Below, piece by piece: positions 1 to 5,215 of a stretch of 5,215 nt of DNA. Position 1 is the first letter of the stretch, and every line of letters starts with the position of its first letter. Source of the stretch: JAAUQA01 sp036351435. Its GTDB lineage: Bacteria > Pseudomonadota > Gammaproteobacteria > Competibacterales > Competibacteraceae. The notes under the pieces are model-generated. The model saw only the letters and a program-made list of their open reading frames with translations. It did no database searches and was not told where the DNA came from. Made by a program: the position numbers and the translations under genes. Where the stretch lies: positions 1-5,215 of the forward strand of contig JAZBPA010000101.1 of assembly GCA_036351435.1 (NCBI GenBank), read 5' to 3'.

Positions 1-117
1 TGAAATTGATTGGTCTGCCGTCCAGAGCGCCGATAATGCGGTAGATATGGTCAACTAGCTGAGCTGTAATGACTTATGACTCCAAAACCTGATCTGACGC
101 CGAGTGAGTATCAAATA
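1..117. other. Left flank of the Tn3-family element, no identifiable gene
   Basis: This is the DNA outside the left terminal repeat. Plus frame 2 is open for 18 codons from the window edge and stops at TAG 56-58; its end reads DNAVDMVN. On the minus strand the exactly overlapping frame is open from about 73 down to the edge and reads LVDHIYRIIGALDGRPINF, with mostly C/T third positions. Either could be the end of a truncated gene, but I recognise neither, and both are too short to judge. No IS6 transposase sequence was found here, so this is not the other half of the IS6 gene that abuts the right end of the transposon. Positions 59-117 contain stops in the frames checked and look non-coding. 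Confidence 0.4.
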
Positions 118-157
118 GGGGTATGTTCGGGATACGTGTAATAGTGAGTCACTTCAG
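118..157 (+). repeat. Left terminal inverted repeat of the Tn3-family element
   Basis: The repeat begins with GGGG, as many Tn3-family ends do, continues TATGTTCGGGATAC and ends CACTTCAG. It matches the reverse complement of 3850-3889 at 39 of 40 positions; the only difference is G146 against A in the right copy. Homology stops abruptly inward at 158. Outside, three further bases (ATA, 115-117) also match by symmetry, which could be chance. The usual length in the family is about 38 bp. This is the expected TnpA binding and cleavage site. Confidence 0.95.
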
Positions 158-173
158 CTAACCAGAGCTTGGA

Positions 174-3131
174 TCAAGACACGATCGGAACGGGTCTCGG
201 CACTAATGGCGGAGCAGGTTCCTCCATATCCAAGAAATATTGCCCAAAACGGCGAAGATGTTCGCGCATATAAGGGCTGAGGGCGGCGACTAACGCTTTG
301 GTGATCACGTAGCCTTCTGCGGCCATCGCGTTTAATACGTTCGTCAAATCGACAACGTTATGCAGCATGATGGCGTTGGCGACCAGATTCATATACTTGA
401 TGCGTTTCGCCTGTTCCACCTGATCGCCGCTTTTCAGCACCGGGCCGCCGAATGCGATCCAATCTAGAAAATCATTGTACGACTCGATTTTGGTCGTCTC
501 GGCGCGGATACTTTGACGAAAATCTGTTTCTGAAATATAGCGCAGCAAAAACAGCGTGCGCTGTACCCGCCCCAGCTCGCGAAAAGCCCGATACAGTTTG
601 TTCTGGCGGTTGTGACTGCCAAGTTTACGCAACAGCATCGACGGCAGTACGATGCCAGCTTGAATCGATAACACCACCTGCATCATATCCAGCCAGTGGG
701 TCTCGATCAGGTTCCAGTCGATCGTTTGGCTAAATAAGGGATCGATGTGCCGATACAGGGTTGTTTTATCCGGGCGATAAAAGATCGCGTCATTCCAGGT
801 GCGCATGCGAGGAAACAATTGGATGCCCAATAAATACGCCAGTGCAAAGACCGGTTCGCTTTGGCCGTGGGTATCGGCATGCACGGTGTCGGGTTGCAGT
901 TCCGATCGGTTCTGCAACAGGCCATCAAGGATATACACTGCTTCCCAGACGCCACAGCCGATGAAGTGGCTGAACAACGCGATATAGGTTGCCGAAATAT
1001 GGTGATAAGCGATACCGCCGTAACCGCCGTAACGAATATGACGCTCACCCAGGAGAGAATTTTCCCGAAGCGCCATATGCGTACCATCAGCAATCGCGAT
1101 TTTCTTATCGCCCCAAAAATGCGGTAAGGGAAAGCGGGTATACTCAGCAATAATATCGTTCAACGCTGCCTCCAGCTTAGTGGTATTAATGTGCTGGGTG
1201 TTGATACGCCGAAGCGTTTGCCGATGAATCACATCCGGCGCATGCCGTGCCGTTTGGCTGGCTCCCAAATTACAGCCATAACCAAAGACGGCGAACAAGT
1301 AACGTCGAATCGCATCGGCCAGTTTCGGCTCCGACCCCGACAGCGGACCGAAATGGCGTGTGTACGGCACCCAATGGTGAACATGCTTGAGAATATCGAG
1401 CAAATGCCGCTCGGGCATGCGCTTGCGGACCGCTGTTTCGAAAGCCTGTAAGCCTTCCGGCGAAACCGCGGCCGGTTGGCGTTTCAAGTGGGGTGTCCCA
1501 TCAGGATCAATCGTCAGCTCGCTGTTATCAGGAAAATGCGCATCGACCGCTGCGGCCAGTTCCGTTAACTGTGTACGCAGTGTGCTGACCAGTTCGTGGC
1601 TCGATGGTGGTAAATCCAGCGCCTGGCAGTAGTCCGCCAATCGTTGTTGGCATTCATGCCGAGGCAATAACTGGCGGCGATAATCCGCGTAGGCTTCAGA
1701 GCCACGGACATACAGATCGCCACTGTCCAACGCTTCGGCGATCGCAATGAACACACAGACTTTCAGCGCACGCCGGTCAACACCGGTTTTCGGCTGACAG
1801 ACATAATCGCGCCAGCGCTGCGAAACGAAGCGCATATCGATCTCGACCGATAGCGTATCGCGGCGGCTGTGGCGATAGTGGTGTACGAGTTGGAAAGCCT
1901 TTATCAACCGCGTATCCTGGGTTGCCGACTCGATCTGCAATAACTCCAACACGCGAAATAACACCGCGCGATTCCTCGCATGAATCGGCCACAGCAGAGG
2001 CAGAAAGTTATTCTGATGGTAAGCGGCTACGGTGCTGTATTGCTCTGCCAAGGCATCAACGCCGCCGTGCTCGGTGAACACCGCGCGGATGTCCTTTCCG
2101 AAATGATCGTTGGGGTGGTCTGTTTTAGCGCGTTGCAATACTTCGCCCAGAACACCGATCAGTTTTTCTTCCAGCTCGCGGTGGCGCTCTTGCAGGGTGC
2201 GAAGCTGCTCATGCGCGTTATTTTGCGTTCGTCGCATGCGCTTAAGAAACATCTCGACCAGTTCATCTCGGGTACGCGATTGCGCTTGGTGGAGCAGACA
2301 GAGTAATAACGCATGGCGTTTTCCCGGCTGATGCAGATCGCGAAAATCACCGACTTCGAGCGCCGTAGCCTCGGCGGCAAACTGGCGGATTTTGGTATGG
2401 GCAACACCCGCCAGCGACGGTGCCGGATCGCCGATGGCATCCAACTTCGCCAGATGCTCAGCCCATTCGCGGACCTGCATCAACGTGGCCGGGCCTGGCG
2501 TTTGCTTCAGGCGGGTAAAACCGGTGATCGTCTCTCCGGGCATCACTTCCAGTAGTTGATCCAGGGCTTGTTGCTGCTCAGCGGTGAGTCCGGCGGTTAT
2601 TTTCCGATACAGCGTCTCGTGAACGTTCTGTCGGATATGCCCTACCAGCCGGTCCAGCGTGCTGAATGCTGGCAGCTCGATATTGGCTTTGAACAGTTCG
2701 TCGACCGCGACATTGATCAGATCAGCTGGATCGCTCATGGTATGAGCCGCCTGGCGAATGAGCGGCGCGATGACCGCTGCCCCGCCTTCGGTGTATGGCG
2801 TACAACCGAGCTTTTTGCGGATGAGCTGTTGGTAGCGGTAGCGGGTTTTTCGTTGACTGACCTGATCCAGCACCGGCGTCGATGCGGGCAACTGCAGTGC
2901 CGTGGCCAAAAATAGCCTGATCGGTTCGGGTACCGTCTCGATAGCGGGAAAATAGCCCAACTGCTGACGCGTTTTATACATCAGGATCAAGGTCAGTCGT
3001 TGTCGACCACCGTTGGCATGCCGGCGGATAAACGCTTCATCCTCCTCGTCAAGCGCGTAACTGGCTTGCAACTCGTCATCACTGGGTAAAGCGCGCAATC
3101 GCGGGTAAGCGGTTCGTTCAACCGAAGCCAT
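174..3131 (-). CDS. tnpA: Tn3-family transposase TnpA, 985 residues
   Basis: This enzyme catalyses replicative transposition of the surrounding element, nicking its ends and joining them to a target to form a cointegrate. The N-terminal ~165 residues are of the DUF4158 type found at the start of Tn3 transposases. A long helical middle region follows, and the DDE catalytic domain runs from roughly residue 575 to 965. The acidic triad is visible: D682 in IADGTHM, D753 in HADTHGQSE and E883 in KIESYNDF. Other hallmarks are the YILDGLL and LAYLLGIQLFPRMR stretches and WIAFGGPVL after the glutamate. Length and triad spacing fit the family (Tn3 TnpA is about 1,000 residues, Tn4430 about 987). The ATG at 3131 is used because the protein aligns to the family from there. 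No clear Shine-Dalgarno precedes it, so translation may be weak. The gene diverges from tnpR across the res region and is intact. Confidence 0.96.
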   Translation of the reverse strand: MASVERTAYPRLRALPSDDELQASYALDEEDEAFIRRHANGGRQRLTLILMYKTRQQLGYFPAIETVPEPIRLFLATALQLPASTPVLDQVSQRKTRYRYQQLIRKKLGCTPYTEGGAAVIAPLIRQAAHTMSDPADLINVAVDELFKANIELPAFSTLDRLVGHIRQNVHETLYRKITAGLTAEQQQALDQLLEVMPGETITGFTRLKQTPGPATLMQVREWAEHLAKLDAIGDPAPSLAGVAHTKIRQFAAEATALEVGDFRDLHQPGKRHALLLCLLHQAQSRTRDELVEMFLKRMRRTQNNAHEQLRTLQERHRELEEKLIGVLGEVLQRAKTDHPNDHFGKDIRAVFTEHGGVDALAEQYSTVAAYHQNNFLPLLWPIHARNRAVLFRVLELLQIESATQDTRLIKAFQLVHHYRHSRRDTLSVEIDMRFVSQRWRDYVCQPKTGVDRRALKVCVFIAIAEALDSGDLYVRGSEAYADYRRQLLPRHECQQRLADYCQALDLPPSSHELVSTLRTQLTELAAAVDAHFPDNSELTIDPDGTPHLKRQPAAVSPEGLQAFETAVRKRMPERHLLDILKHVHHWVPYTRHFGPLSGSEPKLADAIRRYLFAVFGYGCNLGASQTARHAPDVIHRQTLRRINTQHINTTKLEAALNDIIAEYTRFPLPHFWGDKKIAIADGTHMALRENSLLGERHIRYGGYGGIAYHHISATYIALFSHFIGCGVWEAVYILDGLLQNRSELQPDTVHADTHGQSEPVFALAYLLGIQLFPRMRTWNDAIFYRPDKTTLYRHIDPLFSQTIDWNLIETHWLDMMQVVLSIQAGIVLPSMLLRKLGSHNRQNKLYRAFRELGRVQRTLFLLRYISETDFRQSIRAETTKIESYNDFLDWIAFGGPVLKSGDQVEQAKRIKYMNLVANAIMLHNVVDLTNVLNAMAAEGYVITKALVAALSPYMREHLRRFGQYFLDMEEPAPPLVPRPVPIVS

Positions 3132-3164
3132 CGTTTTCAGGTGTCCGAAAAAGGGTGTGCCATT

Positions 3165-3196
3165 GGCGATTAAAAAAAGCCAGTTTTACAATCGCC
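3165..3196. promoter_or_regulatory. Candidate accessory subsite, 32-bp dyad in res
   Basis: Perfect 7-bp inverted arms, GGCGATT and AATCGCC, enclose 18 bp that include a run of seven A. The span is near the 34-bp size usual for an accessory resolvase subsite, and it sits between the two copies of the TGTCCGAAAAAG half-site. The arm sequence is unlike that half-site, so binding by the same protein is uncertain. It could instead be a stem-loop, or chance. Confidence 0.35.
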
Positions 3197-3213
3197 TACG
3201 GTCGCCTTACACT
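3185..3213 (+). promoter_or_regulatory. Predicted sigma-70 promoter of tnpR
   Basis: A -35 box TTTACA (3185-3190, five of six consensus bases) and a -10 box TACACT (3208-3213, four of six) are separated by exactly 17 bp. Transcription would start around 3220, inside the 28-bp palindrome that begins at 3215. The leader would be only about 25 nt before the tnpR ATG. Recombinase bound at the palindrome would cover the start region, which suggests autorepression, as is known for other Tn3-family resolvases. Confidence 0.55.
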
Positions 3214-3214
3214 A

Positions 3215-3242
3215 TGTCCGAAAAAGTAAACATTTTCGGACA
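3215..3242. promoter_or_regulatory. 28-bp palindrome, likely crossover subsite of res and tnpR operator
   Basis: The structure is TGTCCGAAAA, eight spacer bases, then TTTTCGGACA, a perfect 10-bp dyad. A 28-bp dyad with TGTC at its outer ends is the classic form of subsite I, where resolvase cuts. The central dinucleotide (3228-3229) is AA, whereas Tn3-type res sites usually have a self-complementary AT or TA. DNA-invertase sites such as hix use AA. The palindrome ends two bases before the tnpR start codon, leaving no room for a normal ribosome binding site. Confidence 0.7.
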
Positions 3243-3244
3243 CC

Positions 3245-3853
3245 ATGATAGCCTCAAATCGCACTGCCCTCTACATGCGGGTATCCACTGCGGATCAGAA
3301 ACTGGACTTGCAAAACGATGGATTACGCGCGTATGCCGATAGAGCCGGATTGACGATTACCCATGAATACTGCGATGTCGCGGTCTCGGGGCGCAAACAA
3401 GGACGGCCCCAACTTGATCAATTGATGGCCGCGGCGCGCAACTACGACATCGATACCGTGCTGGTTTGGAAATTTGACCGTTTTGCGCGCTCGACCAAGC
3501 ATCTGTTGACTGCGCTCGAAGAGTTTAACCATCTGGGTATCCGCTTTATTAGCGTGCAGGATCAGATTGATACCTCCTCGCCCATGGGTAAAGCGATGTT
3601 TACCTTGATCGGTGCGATGGCGGAGCTGGAGTCCGCCTTAATTAGTGAGCGGGTTCAAGCGGGAATGAAGGCAGCCCGTTCACGCGGCAAAACGCTTGGA
3701 CGGCCACGTACCTCGCAATGGCTGCTCGCAAAAATCGAGCAGTTGGCGCAGTCCACTGACCTTAGTGTCCGACAGATTCATGTTGAAATCGGAGCGCGTG
3801 TCAGTCGCGGGGTGGTCGGCGATATAGTGAAACGATCACGGCAAGTTGACTGA
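3245..3853 (+). CDS. tnpR: Serine recombinase/resolvase TnpR, 202 residues
   Basis: This is a site-specific serine recombinase of the resolvase/invertase family, expected to resolve TnpA-made cointegrates at the adjacent res site. The catalytic domain spans about residues 6-145. The nucleophile is S14 in YMRVSTADQ, with R12 beside it, and R79 and R82 lie in KFDRFARS, matching the active-site arginines of the family. The long dimerisation helix runs from about 115 (GKAMFTLIGAMAELES), followed by ISERV and the GKTLGRPR hinge. A helix-turn-helix DNA-binding domain occupies about 157-198. Length is normal for a small resolvase (about 180-210). The ATG at 3245 is preferred because family similarity begins just after it. 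No Shine-Dalgarno is visible, because the 28-bp palindrome occupies that space. The stop codon TGA (3851-3853) lies inside the right terminal repeat. An invertase role is possible but less likely given the tnpA neighbour. Confidence 0.95.
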   Translation: MIASNRTALYMRVSTADQKLDLQNDGLRAYADRAGLTITHEYCDVAVSGRKQGRPQLDQLMAAARNYDIDTVLVWKFDRFARSTKHLLTALEEFNHLGIRFISVQDQIDTSSPMGKAMFTLIGAMAELESALISERVQAGMKAARSRGKTLGRPRTSQWLLAKIEQLAQSTDLSVRQIHVEIGARVSRGVVGDIVKRSRQVD

Positions 3854-3889
3854 AGTGACTTACTATTACACGTATCCCGAACATACCCC
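3850..3889 (-). repeat. Right terminal inverted repeat of the Tn3-family element
   Basis: Read on the minus strand, this repeats 118-157 with one mismatch over 40 bp and has the same GGGG terminus at 3889-3886. Its inner end overlaps the last coding bases of tnpR: the TGA at 3851-3853 is built from the repeat. The outer flank TATAT (3890-3894) does not duplicate the left flank AAATA (113-117). Confidence 0.95.
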
Positions 3890-3893
3890 TATA

Positions 3894-4340
3894 TGGATTC
3901 TGGACAGCTAGGATAAGGGCAAGTGGAAATATCTTTATCGTGCCGTTGACAAAGCCGGCCAGACCATCGACTTTCTGCTCACTGCCCATCGTGACAAGAA
4001 AGCTGCGCTGCGCTTTTTCAACAAAGCGATTCGGCAGCACGGCTGCCCGGACACAATCATCATCGTTAAAAGCGGTGCCAATACCGCCGCCCTTGAAGCG
4101 CTCAACGCTGACCCTGGCGTCGAGATCACCATCCGCCATAAGTATCTAAACAACCTGATCGAGCAGGATCATCGGGCGATCAAACGGACCGTCAAGCCCA
4201 TGCTTGGCTTGAAAACCTTCCACTCGGCCCGCCGCACCTTACGTGGGATCGAACTGATGCACATGATCAAGAAAGGCCAGATGGTCACCAGCGATGGGCA
4301 GGATCTATCCGCCGCCGAACAATTCTATTCCTTGGCCTAA
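3894..4340 (+). pseudogene. IS6-family (IS26-like) transposase, 3' remnant
   Basis: This is the C-terminal part of an IS6-family DDE transposase, reading KWKYLYRAVDKAGQTIDFLL, then YLNNLIEQDHRAIKR, PMLGLKTFHSAR, GIELMHMIKKGQ and a normal family C-terminus before TAA 4338-4340. The N-terminal helix-turn-helix is absent. Upstream of KGKW, the frame reads W-I-L-D-S then TAG (3909-3911). W-x-x-D fits the usual W-R-x-D-E around the first catalytic Asp, but about three codons between it and KGKW are missing and a stop is present. At 4065-4067 the codon is GTT (Val) in IIIVKSGAN, where the family has Asp in the motif DKSGAN; this is a loss of the second catalytic Asp. The glutamate (GAG 4161-4163) is retained. 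IRHKYLNN looks one residue shorter than the usual spacing. The fragment begins right after the Tn3 right end and cannot make an active transposase. Confidence 0.9.
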
Positions 4341-4382
4341 TTCCGCGCGGAGATAGTCGAATCCTGTTTGTCTGAAAATAAC

Positions 4383-4646
4383 GCATGTATGGAAGCGCCG
4401 GGAATTGCAAGCGATCTTGATCGAGGCATGCTGTCAGGAGAAGTTGCGGCCATGTACTCGGCCTTCACATGAGATTTTTGAATCTCCGGCCTTAATGAAA
4501 TCCGCGGATCGGTGCCCCATCAAAACCACGCGCTTAGAGCGCTTGTTGCGTTGCGGGTTCGGCCGATCCCGGGTTGACCTGTCCTGCCATTATTCGATCA
4601 ATCACCTACGCACTCGGTGGTCGTGCAAAAACCTCAAATAGTCTCC
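4383..4646 (-). ncRNA. Non-coding end of an IS1111-like element, possible bridge RNA locus
   Basis: This 264-bp stretch without a convincing gene follows the IS110-type transposase stop. IS110-family elements encode a structured bridge RNA in their non-coding end, and in the IS1111 subgroup that end is downstream of the transposase, as here. Structure is visible: hairpin GCGCT-TAG-AGCGC at 4530-4542, hairpin GAGATT-TTTG-AATCTC at 4471-4486, a 10-bp palindrome ATCCGCGGAT at 4500-4509, CCCGGG at 4568-4573, and a direct repeat CGGCCTT at 4459-4465 and 4487-4493 flanking the second hairpin. RNA ends, loops and a promoter cannot be set from one sequence. A 78-codon plus-strand frame across it (4405-4641) has no recognisable protein features. 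The call depends on family knowledge and is not demonstrated here. Confidence 0.4.
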
Positions 4647-5087
4647 CTACCCGCCCTGCGCCGAAGCTAAGCCCGGTTTGAAATCCGGGTCATAAAACCG
4701 ACCATGGTAGAGCATGGCCCAGATGGTTCGGGCCCGTTTATTGGCCAGGGCTACCAGCGCCACGTTGGTTGGGCGGCGTTTCGCCAGTTTTCCCAACCAG
4801 GTTTGCTCGAAATCAGGATGGCGATGGTGAGCACACCACACCGTCCGTGTACCATGGATCAATAAGCGCCGCAGATAACCATCGCCCCGTTTACTGATAC
4901 CTAGCAAACGATTCTTGCCGCCGGACGAGTGCTGTCTCGGCACGAGGCCGAGGGCTGCCGCGAACTGGCGACCATTGCGATAGTGCTTGGCGTCACCCAC
5001 GGTGGCCACGAGCGCAGTGGCAGTCAGTAGCCCGACACCCGGAATAGCGGCCAAACGCTGACTGGCTTCGTTTTGGCGATGCCAGGA
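4383..5087 (-). mobile_element. Truncated IS110-family element, probably IS1111 subgroup (3' half and non-coding end)
   Basis: This stretch contains the C-terminal half of an IS110-family transposase (4647-5087) and about 260 bp of downstream non-coding sequence, read on the minus strand. The latter ends near GCTTGCAATTCCCGG and TCCATACATGC, which from memory resembles the terminal region of IS1111-type elements. The right-hand boundary (about 5087) lies inside the transposase gene, where the sequence switches to an IS6-family gene. The whole RuvC-like DEDD half and the other IS end are therefore gone. The left boundary (about 4383) is approximate, because IS110-family ends lack terminal inverted repeats. 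Positions 4341-4382, between the IS6 stop codon and this end, are probably IS6 3' flank; no IS6 terminal repeat is recognisable there. Subgroup assignment rests on KRRPTNVALVALANK-like motifs and on the long downstream end. Confidence 0.6.
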
Positions 5088-5207
5088 CGCCATCATCGCT
5101 TCCAAGTTTCGGTAACTCAGCGGATAGGTTAAATACCACCGGACACTGGTCAGAATGACGTCTTTTTCAAAGCGGTGGCCTTTGAAGTCGATCATGCGTA
5201 TGCTCAC
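4647..5207 (-). pseudogene. In-frame chimera: IS6-family N-terminus joined to IS110-family C-terminus
   Basis: This is an open frame of 186 codons made from two unrelated transposases. Residues about 5-40 (MIDFKGHRFEKDVIL, then VRWYLTYPLSYRNLEAMMA) are the N-terminus of an IS6-family transposase. Residues about 41-186 are the C-terminal Tnp (transposase_20 type) domain of an IS110-family transposase: RLAAIPGVGLLTATALV, FAAALGLVPRQHSSGGK with the likely catalytic serine at S94 or S95, LLGISKRGDGYLRRLLIHG, and ALANKRARTIWAML near the end. The switch is near 5085-5090, at Ala40/Ser41; Ala is plausible in both parents. The IS6 part has no DDE domain and the IS110 part has no DEDD domain, so transposition activity is not expected. 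GTG 5207 is the first start available, but ATG 5195 is more like the native IS6 start. No ribosome binding site is clear. The frame could still be translated from the IS6 signals. Confidence 0.85.
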
Positions 5208-5215
5208 GGTGTGAA
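5088..5215 (-). mobile_element. 5' fragment of an IS6-family element
   Basis: This is the start of a second IS6-type piece, read on the minus strand from the window edge and cut at about codon 40. It encodes the start of the helix-turn-helix region (FKGHRF, VRWYLTYPLSYRNLE). It points toward the IS6 remnant at 3894-4340, which is on the opposite strand. The two pieces do not overlap in protein coverage: residues from about 40 up to the first catalytic Asp are missing from both. They could be parts of one element split and inverted, or of two copies facing each other. Its terminal repeat would lie beyond the window edge. Confidence 0.75.

Larger units (their letters stand above)
3140..3244. 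promoter_or_regulatory. Probable resolution site (res) and divergent control region of tnpA/tnpR
   Basis: The 113-bp gap between the two divergent starts is bracketed by an exact 12-bp inverted repeat, GGTGTCCGAAAA at 3140-3151 and its reverse complement at 3233-3244. The right copy touches the tnpR ATG. A second plus-strand copy of TGTCCGAAAAAG (12 bp) lies at 3215-3226, so there are three half-sites in all. Between them, 7-bp arms GGCGATT (3165-3171) and AATCGCC (3190-3196) form another dyad of 32 bp. Resolvase sites of Tn3 elements are typically about 100-120 bp, with two or three dyad subsites upstream of tnpR, so size and position fit. A TTTAAT -10-like hexamer facing tnpA lies at 3174-3169, but no good -35 box was found with it. 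That this is res is inferred from layout and from the adjacent resolvase. Confidence 0.75.
118..3889. mobile_element. Complete Tn3-family transposon, tnpA-res-tnpR, no cargo
   Basis: A 3,772-bp unit is bounded by 40-bp inverted repeats at 118-157 and 3850-3889. It carries a full-length Tn3-type transposase on the minus strand and a serine resolvase on the plus strand, separated by a 113-bp region with resolution-site features. Both genes are uninterrupted and keep their catalytic residues, so the element looks capable of replicative transposition and cointegrate resolution. There is no room for passenger genes: tnpA stops 16 bp inside the left repeat, and the tnpR stop codon lies inside the right repeat. 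The five bases outside each end (AAATA on the left, TATAT on the right) are not a direct repeat, although Tn3 elements normally make a 5-bp duplication. The present flanks were therefore probably brought together by later recombination or deletion. I cannot name the element. Confidence 0.93.

Noticed and set aside
113..117. Target-site duplication of the Tn3 element
   Set aside because: AAATA on the left and TATAT at 3890-3894 on the right do not match as direct repeats; only a three-base inverted match adjoins the repeats.
707..1150. 147-codon minus-strand frame within tnpA
   Set aside because: It is a shifted reading of the transposase catalytic region. The tnpA frame there carries conserved motifs including D682 and D753, and the alternative has none.
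1980..2915. Several plus-strand frames of 73-119 codons antisense to tnpA
   Set aside because: They lie opposite an intact, conserved gene, have no recognisable domains, and are expected shadows of a long coding region.
3846..3878. Outward promoter in the right terminal repeat (TTGACT at 3846)
   Set aside because: No acceptable -10 hexamer lies 16-18 bp downstream; TATTAC is at 12 bp and TATCCC at about 21 bp.
118..3889. Passenger genes (resistance, toxin-antitoxin) in the transposon
   Set aside because: All space between the repeats is taken by tnpA, the res region and tnpR.
3801..4139. 112-codon minus-strand frame spanning the Tn3 right end and IS6 remnant
   Set aside because: It crosses a transposon boundary and lies antisense to two recognised coding sequences, with no family features.
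4405..4641. 78-codon plus-strand frame in the IS1111-like non-coding end
   Set aside because: It is Cys/Arg-rich with no motif and covers hairpins and palindromes; a structured non-coding end explains the stretch better.
4672..4689. CCCGG-N8-CCGGG hairpin near the end of the chimeric frame, as a terminator
   Set aside because: The stem is short, lies inside the coding sequence (DPDFKPG), and is not followed by a T run in either direction.
1..5215. CRISPR array, tRNA or rRNA genes
   Set aside because: No regularly spaced repeats and no tRNA- or rRNA-like sequence were seen on either strand.

Overview
The window consists of mobile DNA. No chromosomal housekeeping gene, tRNA, rRNA, CRISPR array or cargo gene can be recognised. 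Base composition is moderate (roughly half G+C), and the transposase families and their sequence style point to a Proteobacterium, probably gamma or beta. That is an inference from style; no taxonomic marker is present.

Positions 118-3889 form a complete, compact Tn3-family transposon of about 3.77 kb. It is bounded by 40-bp terminal inverted repeats that begin with GGGG and differ at one base (39/40). It has only two genes, transcribed divergently. The first is a 985-residue Tn3-type transposase (tnpA, minus strand), whose catalytic triad reads D682, D753, E883. The second is a 202-residue serine recombinase/resolvase (tnpR, plus strand). The 113-bp gap between them has the layout of a resolution site: a 28-bp palindrome of the form 10-N8-10 touching the tnpR start codon, a second copy of its half-site near the tnpA start, and a near-consensus sigma-70 promoter whose start should fall inside the palindrome. 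TnpA would form cointegrates and TnpR would resolve them at this site, and also probably repress its own promoter. The element looks intact, but the bases just outside its two ends do not form a target-site duplication.

Right of the transposon is a junkyard of broken insertion sequences. Positions 3894-4340 (+) hold the C-terminal two thirds of an IS6-family (IS26-like) transposase. It lacks its N-terminus, has an in-frame TAG near the start, and has Val where the second catalytic Asp should be. Positions about 4383-5087 (-) are the 3' half and non-coding end of an IS110-family element, probably of the IS1111 subgroup. The non-coding end has hairpins in the place where IS1111-type elements encode a bridge RNA. 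The missing 5' half of that transposase is replaced, in frame, by the first ~40 codons of an IS6-family transposase. The result is an open 186-codon chimera (4647-5207, -).

The first 117 bases are left-hand flank with no identifiable gene. I did not find a previously undescribed system. The items most worth a second look are the resolution-site/promoter arrangement, the IS6-IS110 in-frame chimera, and the orphan IS1111-type end with its possible guide RNA.
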